Origin: Pterois miles | Taxonomy: Eukaryota > Chordata > Actinopteri > Perciformes > Scorpaenidae | NCBI GenBank assembly: GCA_947000775.1 | Contig: CAMQGK010000334.1 | Span: forward strand, 5,156,501 to 5,220,500 | DNA: 64,000 bases | Direction of reading: 5' to 3' | Shown here: positions 23,701 through 33,311 of the stretch, piece after piece | Layout of the letters: each line of letters begins with the position of its first letter | How positions within the stretch are numbered: the stretch's first letter is position 1 | Program-made: the position numbers and the translations under genes | Notes under the pieces: model-generated | The model's database searches: none | What the model was told of the DNA's origin: nothing | The model's input: the letters and a program-made list of their open reading frames with translations, nothing else

Positions 23701-23758
23701 AAAAAAATTGTGGTTATTATTGACAGTTGCTTGACAATTTTGTGCAAAATATTAGCAA
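17716..23758. other. Low-repeat non-coding stretch with regulatory-like blocks
   Basis: Six kilobases almost free of recognisable repeats, unusual for this window. Blocks that look least like neutral DNA are 18200-18560 (ccgtgtaatttaatcgctat, aaaatgatttatgacagatt), 19400-19660 (ggatccataattcatgagta, ctaagtaattaaatgggatt), 20500-20960 and 22150-22660. A 12-bp unit (tgggatcaggtc) is tandemly repeated at 22788-22811. Many short frames occur on both strands but none has a domain. No gene is supported. Confidence 0.4.
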
Positions 23759-23884
23759 ATGGACTTACATTTATATCGCGCTTTTCTAGTCTTCTGACCA
23801 CTCAGAGCACTTAACACCACAGGTCAACATTCACCCATTCACACACACATTCATACACTGATGGCAGAGGCTATGAAGGGGCAA
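23759..23884 (+). repeat. Dispersed teleost repeat, start intact, then corrupted
   Basis: atggacttacatttatatcg, cttttctagtcttctgacca and cactcagagcacttaacacc followed by a cattcacccattcacacaca block is a very common fish repeat. The repeat is readable to about 23880, after which the sequence degenerates into the block described next while keeping a ghost of the expected order. Confidence 0.7.
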
Positions 23885-25217
23885 TTTTAACAGGATTTAA
23901 TTTAATATTTTATTTAAAGGTATTTTTTGGGGAAATTGGGGTTAAATGTTTTAAAGAAAAAAAAAAAAAAGAATAAGGGAGGTGGAACAACCCACGGGTT
24001 GGAGGGGGAAAAACCTTTCTACCCTTTAAACAAAACCCCAATAATAAAAAATTTTAGAAAAATATTTTAAACCCCCCTATATTTTATTTTAAAAAAAAAA
24101 GAAAAAAAAAAAAAAAAAAAAATAAAAATAAAAAAAAAAAAAAAAAAGAGAAAAAAAAAGGGAAAAAGAAGGAGAAAAAAATGGGTATTTAAAAAAAAGA
24201 AAATAAATTAGAGTGGGGGGGGGGGGGGTGGGGGGGGGGGGGTTTTTAGGTATTTCCAGAAACACCACTCAGGGTTTGCTGGCATGGCTGTGCTGAATCC
24301 AACAATATATGATACGTAACGGCAGCAGGTATGGCCAATGGCCTACATTAAGAAATGTATCACACGTTCCAAGATTAAATGGGATAAATGGATTGTCTAC
24401 AGTCAGTAGATACTTAATAATACACTTCAGTAGGGAGAAATTGTTACATACAAGTAATTGAAACTTTTTTAGAAATTTTAATTTAAGGAGAAAATAAATG
24501 ATCTTGATGAAATTAAAAGAAAAAATTTGAACTTAAAGTTTAAGAAAGGGAAAATGAAAAGGGGGGGTTGGGGGGGAATTTTTCCATATTTTGAAAGAAA
24601 AAGTTCTATATAAATTATTCTTGGGGAAATTGTGTTATATTTTGGGAAAGGGGAAAGGGAAAAAAAAAGAAAGGGGGAATGAAAAAGGGAGAGGGAGGAG
24701 ATTTGTTGGTGGTGGATGAGGTCTCTATAGTGGAGGAGTGGTGTGTTTTTTTTATTATTTGTGGGGGGGGGGTTGTATGGAAGAATGTGGTGGTATGGGG
24801 GTTTTGTCTGTGTATCTTTTTTTTTTTGGGTGGGGGGGGGGGGGGTGAAGAAGAGAAGTTATGAAAAAAGAAAAGATATAAAAAATAAATATTAAAAAAT
24901 GAATGAAAAAAAAAATTTAAATAAATAAATATGGGTAAAAGAAAATTGGAAGAAAGAATATTTGGGGGGGGGGGGGAAAGGGAAAATAAATAAAAGACAA
25001 ATTGGATTTTAGAAGATAAGGGGAAGGGAATGGATTCTTTTTTCCTTTTATAAAAAGAAGGGGGGAGGAAAAAAAAAAAAAAAAAAAATAAAAAAGAATT
25101 GAAAAAAAAAAAAAAAAAAAAAAATAAATAAAAAAAAGGAAAAAAAAAAAAAAGGGGAAAGAGAGGGGGGGAGAAACAAAAAATAAAATATATAATAAAA
25201 AAAAAATATTTTTAAAA

Positions 25218-25253
<36 letters not shown>

Positions 25254-25290
25254 ATAATTATAAAAAAAAAAAAATAAAAAAAAAAAATCA

Positions 25291-25330
<40 letters not shown>

Positions 25331-25498
25331 AAAAAAAAAAAAAAATAAATATTTAAAATAAAGAAAAAAAAAAAAAAAAGGAAAAAAATATTTTTTAAAA
25401 AAAAATAAATTTATAAAAAAAAAGAAAAAAAAAAAAAAAATATATATATTAAAAAAGAGAGGGGAGTGTTTAGGTAAGTGAAGGGGGGGGGGGGGGGG
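23885..25498. other. Cytosine-depleted homopolymer block, probable sequence corruption
   Basis: Long A runs and G runs dominate. Between 24661 and 25498 I count about 11 cytosines in 838 bases on the plus strand. Runs include G at 24214-24242, 24825-24845, 24963-24975 and 25485-25498. Real repeats can still be traced at the left edge and at 24264-24545 (see separate entry), with C replaced by A or T as one moves in. This points to poor consensus sequence rather than biology. The 195-codon poly-Phe frame on the minus strand (24917-25504) is an artefact. Confidence 0.75.
24264..24545 (+). repeat. Dispersed repeat X, left copy (partly corrupted)
   Basis: 24264-24462 aligns with the reverse complement of 29520-29707: cagggtttgctgg, gcagcaggtatgg, acattaagaaatgtatcaca, ctacagtcagtagatactta and gggagaaattgttaca are shared. 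From 24463 to 24545 it still aligns with the reverse complement of 29432-29520 (taaggag.aaataa.tgatctt, taaag.tttaagaaaggg) but with C lost. Confidence 0.85.
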
Positions 25499-25569
25499 CA
25501 TCACAGAAGGGATTCCAAGTTTCTCTGAATTGCACCGATTTGGACAAATTTTTTTTTATAGATCAGCAA
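25499..25569. other. Non-coding spacer
   Basis: Normal composition resumes here. Confidence 0.5.
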
Positions 25570-26400
25570 TCTATATCTGCGGCAGGATGGGAGTGGGAGT
25601 GAGGCGTGAGTTCAGGGGGTGGCTGGGGTCATGTGCTATGGTGAGTACTTTGCATGTGATGGCAGTGTCAATGAGAGCTTGGAGGTTGGAGTAGATGATA
25701 AAACTATGCTTGCATTGTATACAAGCAAAACAAGTACATCAACTTCATCACATTGGATGATAATACTGTGACTGTGCAAGGTGTATTGCATGTAACACAT
25801 CAGCCTCCTCCTGGTTAATCTACAGGTCTAATGAGTTTTCAACCTGAGACTGGCTGACCATCTTGACCTCATCACCATTTTTAAAGCTTCCTGCCAAAGT
25901 AGAGGTCTCCTCGGATGGGATTTTCTGCGGACCTGAGTCCAATATGTAGTTGCCCCCACTGCACTTTCTGTTGTTAGGAACATTTGCTTTTCTTGTAGTA
26001 ACGTATATTGGTCTCTTGACTTGAACTGTGCCTTTCTGTTTCCTTTCTAAGTCTTTTATTGATGGGGAATAGTTGTATCAAAGACTATAGCCACACAGTT
26101 GAAACCCTCCTATCCTGTTATGTCTGCGGTCTTCCTCCAGATGCTCTTGCCCACTGTAGGTTGTTGAATGTCTGAAAGTCTAAGTTGTGGAGACCATGAA
26201 GAAGAACCATGCAATCAATGATGTACGCAGATGGTTCCTCTAAATTCAGTGGTTGCTGTATTTCATCAACTACAGCCTCACATGTGTTAGCAAAGCCAGC
26301 TTTTGTTGTTTTCCTCAAGCTTCCATCATCATTAAACAAAGACGGACAGAAAGCAGAAAGTTAATGAGACACCTCTCTCTGCTTGGAAACAACAAGATAA
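25570..26400 (-). pseudogene. Decayed gene of an unclassified transposon-type family, left copy
   Basis: Minus-strand reading, with frameshifts, gives in order CPSLFNDDGSLRKTTKAGF, NLEEPSAYIIDCMVLLHGL and FQTFNNL (26160-26350), then a region reading EGFNCVAIVFDTTIPHQ after frame adjustment, then KANVPNNRKVQWGNYIL, and IIIQCDEVDVLVLLVYNAS (25706-25764). The order (V-I-D-G/C-M-x-x-x-x, then a D-T/V-D-V-L-V-L-L motif) is that of a large uncharacterised protein family repeated many times in fish and cnidarian genomes, which I take as transposon-borne. Its biochemical activity is unknown to me. The copy has multiple stops. It is 80-90% like the plus-strand copy over 25745-26170 by eye and lacks the MITE present there. 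Confidence 0.7.
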
Positions 26401-26549
26401 ATCTTTGGAAGAGCACATTCGAGTCCATGTGAACTCATGTGCTAGTCACAAATTACTTATTCATGTCTATAAAAGTTTCACAGCGTTTTCATTTTATGCG
26501 TCCCCCTCACAAGATGGCTGGTGACAAGTAACCACAGCATAGTAGATAA
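26401..26549. other. Centre of the inverted gene pair
   Basis: Spacer between the two head-to-head copies. No promoter-like feature seen. Confidence 0.5.
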
Positions 26550-28090
26550 TATAAAAACCTTTTTGACAGAGTTCAGAAGCCCACCAGGAACACGGAGCAT
26601 CCAGAATGGACGTGCAGAAGATAACGGCAACTGTAGAGGAGATGCATAACCCCTTTGACCTTGATTGCATTCCAGTGGAACTGATTAACGTTGTCCCAGG
26701 TCAGGTTGCTTGAGATCTTTGTCAGGTGCACCTTCTCAGAGGAACTATGAAAGCTCTTTTGCAACCTTCTCAGAAACAACAGAAACAAACCATCTGCATC
26801 TGTCATTGATGGCATGGCTCTTCTGCAGGATCATTCAGACATTCAGCGACCTAGGTGAGAGCATCTGGAGGAAGACTGCAGCTTTAAGGCCCTGATACAC
26901 CAAGCTGACATCGAAGAATTACTGCCAATGAAGGCTGTTGCATCACCTCACGTTGTTTTTTGTCTTGGCCAACAAGTTGCATTTGAATACACTGCAAAGA
27001 CAACAGTTAAGTTACTCTTCCTACCAGCGGGTGCTGGTAGTCTGTATTCATAATTCAAAAATGGAAACAGGGTGACCAAGGAGAGCGGATATGCAAGACG
27101 TTGTTATGATACATGGATCAAACAAAGCAGCATTTGCCAGCCATTTTTACACCACTCTCACTCACCACCTAGCTTCATTCCAGATGGCCATGTCGATGGG
27201 AAAATATCCGTGTATTGGAATGATCGGATGAAAAATGAGAAGAGCCTTTTGTGTGTCCTCTTGACTTTACTCATTGACTTGCTTCCTCACTTCCGTTTCT
27301 CTTCTCACATTGATTCGTTTAAACTGAACAGCCAATCAGAGTGATTTCTCTCACCGACAAGCTCCGCAACCGATTCAACATGCTGAGTCAGCCAAAAAAC
27401 CTCTGATGCAGGCAGGCTAAAGCTGACGGTGCAGGACACACCAAAAAAAAAAAAAATGGATTGACAGACGCTCACCGACAGCCCCAAACTGTCTGACGGC
27501 CACCCGATGGCTTGGTGTGTCAGGGCCTTTAACAGGACAGGAGGGCTTCCGCGGTGTGGCTATAATCTTTGATACATCCATTCCTCAACAATAAAAGAAT
27601 TGACCTTAAAATGAAACAAAGAAGCATAGTTCAACTCAAGAGACCTACATGCGTTATCACAGGAAAAGCAAATGTTCCAAACTACAGAAAGTGCAGAGGG
27701 AGAAAAGACGATACACGACCACAGAGAATCATCAGAAAAGACTGTGATTTAGGCAGGAAGCTTTGAAAATGGGGACAGGTTAAGATGGTCAGCCAGTCAC
27801 AGGTAAAAAGCTTAGTAGACAAATACAGTAACCAGGAGGAGGCTGAAGTGTTGATCCAATACACCTTGCACAGTCACATTCTTTTCTTATCATCAAATGC
27901 AGTGAAATACATGTACCCAATCTGTGTTTGTTTTCTCAGAAAGTTGGAGTTCAATTCTGTGATCGTCCACCTGCATGCCACCCCCTCACAGGCTGTGACA
28001 CTACAAGCAGCTTGTATAGGAAAGGGAAAACGAAAATGAAGTTTTACAAAGCTGATGTCCCACCTCGCTGATTTACAATTAATGTCAAAC
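26550..28090 (+). pseudogene. Decayed gene of the same unclassified family, right copy, split by a MITE
   Basis: Plus-strand pieces in order: KITATVEEMHNPFDLDCIP (26618-26674, frame from ATG 26606 to TGA 26713), RNNRNKPSASVIDGMALLQ (26782-26838), a 641-bp MITE, then frames matching the left copy (27533-27900), and PLTGCDTTSSLYRKGKTKM inside an open run 27967-28071. The N-P-F-D-L, V-I-D-G-M and T-G-C-D-T-T-S signatures together identify the family. Several stops and frameshifts show it is dead. The family is widespread in fish and cnidarians; its function is not known to me. Confidence 0.75.
26888..27528. mobile_element. TTAA-type MITE inside the right gene copy
   Basis: Left end ggccctgatacaccaagc and the reverse complement of the right end (ggccctgacacaccaagc) form terminal inverted repeats of about 26 bp. 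TTAA flanks both sides (26884-26887 and 27529-27532), the target duplication of piggyBac and Kolobok elements. The left gene copy supplies the empty site: gcag..ataacaggataggaggg there versus gcagctttaa-MITE-ttaacaggacaggaggg here. The 641-bp interior has no transposase. A 14-bp A run lies near 27442-27455. Confidence 0.88.
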
Positions 28091-29163
28091 TTGGATTATC
28101 TGACAGCTTGGATGAGGAATTCAAAATATGCCCTCTATCAGTAAGGACAAAAAGAACAGGAGTCCATGCATTAGCCTTGATGAGCTGTTGAGGAAGTTTG
28201 GCATCCACAACCAATGCATCAGTGGCCCACAGCCCGTTCTCATTCGCACGGCTTCAAATACAGACGCTTTGTCACGGCCGTCCGTGTTCAGTATCACCAC
28301 ACAAGGCACGTGGCAACAGTAAACACTTTACTTAGAAAGTGCTGTGGTGATGTAGTGTAAAGAGTGAAAGAGACACACACGGTGGGCAGGAAGGTGGATG
28401 GGTCCAACAAACACAGGACTTTCATCCAGGGGACTGCTGTTCATGTCCCATGTGTTTCACATTCACATTACAATCAGCTCGTTGTTTGTGTCCTGTGTTC
28501 ACAATGGCATGTCACTTTTCACTGTACAAACATAGTAATTTTAAGCCCAACAATGATGTTTTTCTTAAATCTAAGTAAGTGTTTTTGTTTAATTCACAAC
28601 ATCAAGTATGTGTTTATTGTGACCAACAAGTGACACTGAGGAGTCTTACAAAGTGTTCATATACAGTATGATGAGTTGGGATGAGCGGTACCACTCCCCT
28701 CAACTGAAGATGCTTTTGAGCAACATGTTCTGAGAGCAATGTATTCAATTCAAGGTATTTATATAGTATCAATCATAACAGAAGTTATCTCGAGACAGCA
28801 ATGTGGCATCCTAGCCATCTTCCAAAGGCACTTCTCTGGAACCCCAATGGAAAAAGATGGACAGTCAGAAGGCGGATCCATGAGGCCACATTGTTCCAGA
28901 AACCAGCTGCTCCACAAAAGTTCAGAAACATTACACACCTGTACTGCAGTGAAGGGACCTGTAGCAACCACAGAAAATTGCACTGCCTTTCAGTGGGATT
29001 GATGTACACTGGGTTTAACTCGTACCCTTTTCCTGAGTGCCAAAATATGATGCATTTGATCACTAAGGATAATGTGGATGGCATGCTGCATTCAGACGTG
29101 GAAAAAGCAAGAAACAAGTAGACCAGGGAATGTTTTGTGTTTATATGGGTGTTGTGTATTCAT
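28091..29163. repeat. Probable continuation of repeat-derived sequence
   Basis: 28741-28800 carries a block (aattcaaggtatttatatag then aatcataacagaagttatct) that recurs in many fish genomes. The overlapping frames 28801-29121 (106 codons plus, 110 codons minus) have no domain I recognise; they may be further parts of the element whose gene ends near 28090, or chance. Confidence 0.4.
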
Positions 29164-29314
29164 ACTTATTACACAGCTTTGTTAAATACTCAATACTCAG
29201 ACTGCTGCTATGTATAATAGACTGTTGCTATGGGCGCAGTTCTGATCTCAGACTCTGGCAGACCATTTTTGTGTCAAATTATTGATTTCTGAAGTAATAA
29301 GCTGTGTAATAAGT
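29164..29314. repeat. Perfect 16-bp inverted repeat, 119-bp spacer
   Basis: acttattacacagctt (29164-29179) is the exact reverse complement of 29299-29314. The size suggests terminal repeats of a small element of about 150 bp or a subterminal structure of the larger element ending near 29707. No target duplication seen. Confidence 0.75.
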
Positions 29315-29437
29315 GGGGCAATGTACAGCTAGTGCTGTGAAATAAACCTCTTTAGGGCAATGCTTCACATCAGGGTGCCGCATTACCCTGTAAGAGTTTA
29401 TTCCACAACAATGACCGGCTCGCTGTACATTATCCCT
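29315..29437. repeat. Long imperfect hairpin
   Basis: 29315-29363 (..caatgtacagct..gaaataaacctcttta..gcaatgc) is the imperfect reverse complement of 29380-29437 (gcattaccctgtaagagttt..cgctgtacattatccc). Arms are about 50 bp, with a loop around cttcacatcagggtgcc. Directly adjoins the 16-bp inverted repeat. Confidence 0.65.
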
Positions 29438-29707
29438 TTCTTAAAGCTTTAAATTCAGATTATTAGTTGTAATTGCATGAAGATCAGTTATTTACTCCTT
29501 ATATCAAAACTGATACAAAACGTTCAATAACTGGTGTGTAACAATTTCTCCCTGATTGAAGTGTATTAAGTATCTACTGACTGTAGACATTCAATTTACC
29601 TCCATTTAATGCTTGGAACATGTGATACATTTCTTAATGTAGACCATTGACCATACCTGCTGCTGTTACATATTGCTGGATTGCCATTCCAGCAAACCCT
29701 GATTGTG
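29432..29707 (-). repeat. Dispersed repeat X, right copy
   Basis: Reverse complement of 24264-24545 (see there). Its position downstream of the right gene copy mirrors the left copy's position downstream of the left gene copy, so X may be the 3' non-coding part of the same element. Confidence 0.85.
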
Positions 29708-30099
29708 TTAATGGGACAATGCCAGCTAAAGCTACCTAAAAGTAAATGAATACATCCATCATAGACCTTCATATTTGCTATTTCTGCTTATTGTACTTAT
29801 GTGTCTGTAGTGCTATATTTCCTCAGTGGATCAATATATTCACATTGTTTCCTCACACATGTAGAGAAACCCCCTGCTCACTATCACACCAAAGTTGGGA
29901 TCAATCAGAGCTTGCATTATGAAATTACATTAGTTTAGGTGCATCATCTCCCATTCGGCCTGGCTTTGTTTTGCATTTCATTCATTTGTGGGGTGTCTCA
30001 AAGTATCTATCAATTTAACCACTTTTGCACTTAAGTATTTTTATACAAGAACCCTTTTCATATGTAGGAGACCTAAACATTGTTGTGCTTTGTTCTGCA
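29708..30099. other. Non-coding, no gene seen
   Basis: AT-rich unique-looking sequence. Confidence 0.5.
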
Positions 30100-30480
30100 T
30101 CCAGTAGGGGTATCTAAAAACTAAAGCACTTTTGGGGGTCTTCCAAATAACCAGGTTTTAGGACTCACTCTAGAAGCACTAAACTGAGCTACTGTTGCTA
30201 TGCTTGTCAAGCTTTACATTATCGCACACCACATACAGTTTACTATGATAACAATAGTTAGAAATTTACCTTGGAAATAACTCTTGTTTACAAGCGAGTT
30301 AACTGGGCATGCTAAAATTAGCTAGCAGCTTACGTTAGAGCAGACAAACAAACTATAAATCACTTCTAATTTTACTTCTAGTTGTGGAAAGGTTGTAAAT
30401 AAGACACCACCATCCAAACTCTTTATGTACTTGCTATCTCTCTTTCTACAGCCCCATGCACACTGACGCAACATGTGGAG
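30100..30480 (+). repeat. Old dispersed repeat, copy 1
   Basis: Shares ccaggttttaggactca (17 bp) and a following agcacta..ag..agt pattern with 32280-32480, in the same orientation. Family unknown; limits approximate. Confidence 0.45.
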
Positions 30481-30654
30481 AATCAAAAGCTTGACAGATC
30501 TCCCGTGCCTGGTTCCTAGACTGTTTGCTGGTGAGAGAAGGATGGGTTTTATTTAACGGTCATTTACCTTTTTTTTTCAATGAATGCGATCCAAACAAAC
30601 ATCCTGTATCAAACATTATGCTGTGCCCTTGTAACTATGTTTGTTTCTATGTGT
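30481..30654. other. Non-coding spacer
   Basis: No gene seen. Confidence 0.5.
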
Positions 30655-30681
30655 CACACACACACGCACACACACACACAT

Positions 30682-30725
<44 letters not shown>
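30655..30725. repeat. (CA)n microsatellite, interrupted
   Basis: About 70 bp of CA with single cg and tg interruptions. The Thr/His frames across it are spurious. Confidence 0.98.
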
Positions 30726-30728
<3 letters not shown>

Positions 30729-32279
30729 TTCCCTGACCTTAAGAGCGCTATATTCACTCCAGGTGTCTCAGTGGAGTCTGGCTGGGCCGCTCTGCCATTA
30801 ACAGAAATCTCCACCTGCTGTCTCAGTGCGGCCTCAGCTTGCTTTATTTTTGACAGAAATCAATCGTGCCGTCACAAACCATCATCAGCTTTTGTTTGAG
30901 CGCACACCTACTGTGCACATAAAATGCATGCACTCACACAATCACATATACAAACACAGACAGAAGCCTGAGAACAACATGCGGGCCCCCTGCTTGATGT
31001 TTTTTGATGGCAAACAAAAAGTGCAAAGACAGAGAGGAATAATTTGACAGAAAGAGAGAATGTGACAGTGTGTATTCGGAGGCCTTGTACTTTTGACACC
31101 TGCGAGTGTGGCGGTGTTATTGAAGCTTACTTTGAAGGCAAGGGCAGAACAATAATCAAGGCCTGCTTCTGAAAACACAGAGGAATCTCGGCACAAGATG
31201 TTGTCTTGATTGAAAACAAATTGGTTTTATTACCAGTGTCATCTCACATGATCTTACATACCAAGAGGCATAGGTGGTCTTTGATTTTTGAGAACGCACG
31301 AACACAGACTGCTTTCATCTCTAAGAAGTTTGTTTGTGCTTTAGATGGTTTTAAGCTGGGGTATCTCAAGCTGATCAAGGCTCTCTTTGTTTCTATCTCA
31401 CCATCAGGCCAGGTGGAGGGTTATCGTGAGCCCAGCAGAGTTAGTAATCTACTGGGCTGCTGCAGACGAAGTTCAAATATCATAATCAATTATCAGCAGC
31501 CTCCAAATAATCAGACAATCTCCTCTCATTGTTCCATGCAGACAGTCCAGAACACATAAAACAAAGGATAATAATCTACTGAGCTGTTACTTTGCAATGC
31601 AACAAATCAGGAAAGTTCTCGGGAAGACTGTGAATAAGATGAAATAACATGAAAGGGTGTGAAGGGAAAGTCAAACCCCTACTTGTGCGGTGTAGACAAC
31701 AGTAGGATATTTACAGTGAACGTCTGGGACAAGGAGCTGCGTTTCACCTGGAGACCCATAAGCTCGCAGGATCATCAAAGCAACAACTGCCACAACCTGG
31801 CGTGTGTGGGCCCGTGTGTCACACCTCATTTCCCCCGAGTCTTCATGTCTGTTGGCAGGCAAATGACTCGAGGCAAACATTCACATTTACACACCAGAGA
31901 TTACGTGACTTTCCTTTATTTCACATCAGGAGCGCCCCATATGGAAATGTGATTCGTACATACTGGTTGTTAAAGCACTGTCAGCTCTGATTTAAAACTG
32001 CGTTGGTGATATCATTAAAATGAATATGAATACAATTCAAACATATTTTTTCTTCTATCCATTGTCAAATTAAACCAGATGTTAATACTTCATATCATTT
32101 TGATCAAGTATTAATACGCAACCCAAAATTATCAGATTGTATTGAGTGAACGCTTTGGGATAGCGCTTTGCTAAGCCATACATACACGTATATACTGCAT
32201 ATATGTACATAATTCACAAGAGGGGTATTTACTTAGGGATTTTTTGTGTCATAGACAAAAAAATTTAAATCTCTCATGC
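30726..32279. other. Non-coding, no gene seen
   Basis: Low-repeat sequence. Overlapping short frames (for example 31206-31559) show no domain. 31380-31500 has balanced composition and may be regulatory, without specific evidence. Confidence 0.45.
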
Positions 32280-32480
32280 CTGCGTTAACCACAGGCAGCT
32301 AACTACAAACCTGCTGACTTTGAGACAAGGGAACCGGAAGTGCTGAAATGCTAACTCATTTCCAGGTTTTAGGACTCATTGCTGCAGCACTATACAGTCA
32401 GTTCATCCGCACAGCATGCGATGCTGCTTCTGCTCGGATGTCGGGCACACACAGCAGCAGTAGCTAACAACAGTACACCA
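32280..32480 (+). repeat. Old dispersed repeat, copy 2
   Basis: See 30100-30480. Contains gggaaccggaagtgctgaaa and the shared ccaggttttaggactca. Confidence 0.45.
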
Positions 32481-32907
32481 GAGAGCTAAAGTATAAAGTA
32501 AACATAGGCCGTTTCCTCCATTCCGTCTTCATGCTTGGCCAAAAACCTCCTGACTCCAAGTCCATAAGGTAGACATTTGACTGATATCTTTTCATCTGTC
32601 TATATTTCTTTATCTGAATATACCAATCTTTTACAATATGAGACCTCTTAAGGTCTATGCACACAAAGTCTGAATGTGATGTATATATATCATATGTTTC
32701 TTTAATCCATCATCTGATGAAAAATGTTGCACACTGAGTGAAATGCGTTTTATTATTCCATTGGTTGCAAAAATTCGCAATACAAGACAAAACTGATTTA
32801 ATTACTTGGGTGCAATGGATAGCATTAGTCTAAAACTAATGAAAGACTGACATTAGTAAGTAACTATTGTTTAGCTGCCTAGAGCACAATCACCGCTGTC
32901 TAATCTT
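32481..32907. other. Non-coding, no gene seen
   Basis: AT-rich spacer. Confidence 0.5.
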
Positions 32908-33132
32908 TCACACGTCCTTTGTATTGCATCCCTCCTCGATTTCAAGCTCTTCTGCAATCACCTGCCACAATGTATCTTTACGTTCTGCGTCTCTGTATTC
33001 TTTTATTTCGTAAAGTGCTTTGTGCTGGGAGATGTGTGATTGTTTTTCAGATGCTATTTTGGATGATGACGTTTGCACAGATGGTTGCTCTGAGTGGTCA
33101 AATAACCCTCTTTTGCCTTTTGACAGATGCAA
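32908..33132 (-). pseudogene. MADF-domain fragment
   Basis: The minus-strand frame of 74 codons includes ALYEIKEYRDAERKDTLWQV followed by IAEELEIEEG. The spacing L-Y-(x)-Y-R-D-(x5)-W-(x2)-I-A-E-E-L matches the first two helices of the MADF (Myb/SANT-like in Adf-1) domain. The third helix, usually with K-R-W-x-x-L-R-D, is cut off by a stop. Such domains occur in host transcription factors and in the second protein of PIF/Harbinger transposons. A transposon origin is more likely for a single broken copy in a repeat-rich stretch, but no Harbinger nuclease fragment is visible nearby. Confidence 0.6.
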
Positions 33133-33207
33133 AAAACGCAGAAATTGAACCTATTCCGAAAACTTAAATGACGGACAAATTTCAGAGTCGGTAGGTCATC
33201 AGATCGT

Positions 33208-33311
33208 GTTTATTTTTAAATGGCAATTTTGTACGAAAATAGAGACTCGCTGTGCAAAGGTTATTTTTAAATGACTATTTTGTATGACAAATACAGACTT
33301 AGTGTGCGGTC
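33208..33311. repeat. 52-bp tandem duplication, diverged
   Basis: 33208-33259 and 33260-33311 align: g(t)ttatttttaaatg..attttgta then acaga/agaga ct..gtgtgc. About 75% identical by eye. Confidence 0.65.

Noticed and set aside
23759..23884. Possible L2 or Tc1 element because of the cattcacccattcacac block
   Set aside because: The order matches a short dispersed fish repeat, and no coding or terminal-repeat evidence for either class is present.
24917..25504. 195-codon minus-strand frame encoding mostly phenylalanine
   Set aside because: It is the complement of A runs in the cytosine-depleted block and reflects composition or bad sequence, not a protein.
28801..29121. Overlapping 106- and 110-codon frames on opposite strands
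   Set aside because: No recognisable domain; adjacent to repeat blocks and probably repeat-derived.
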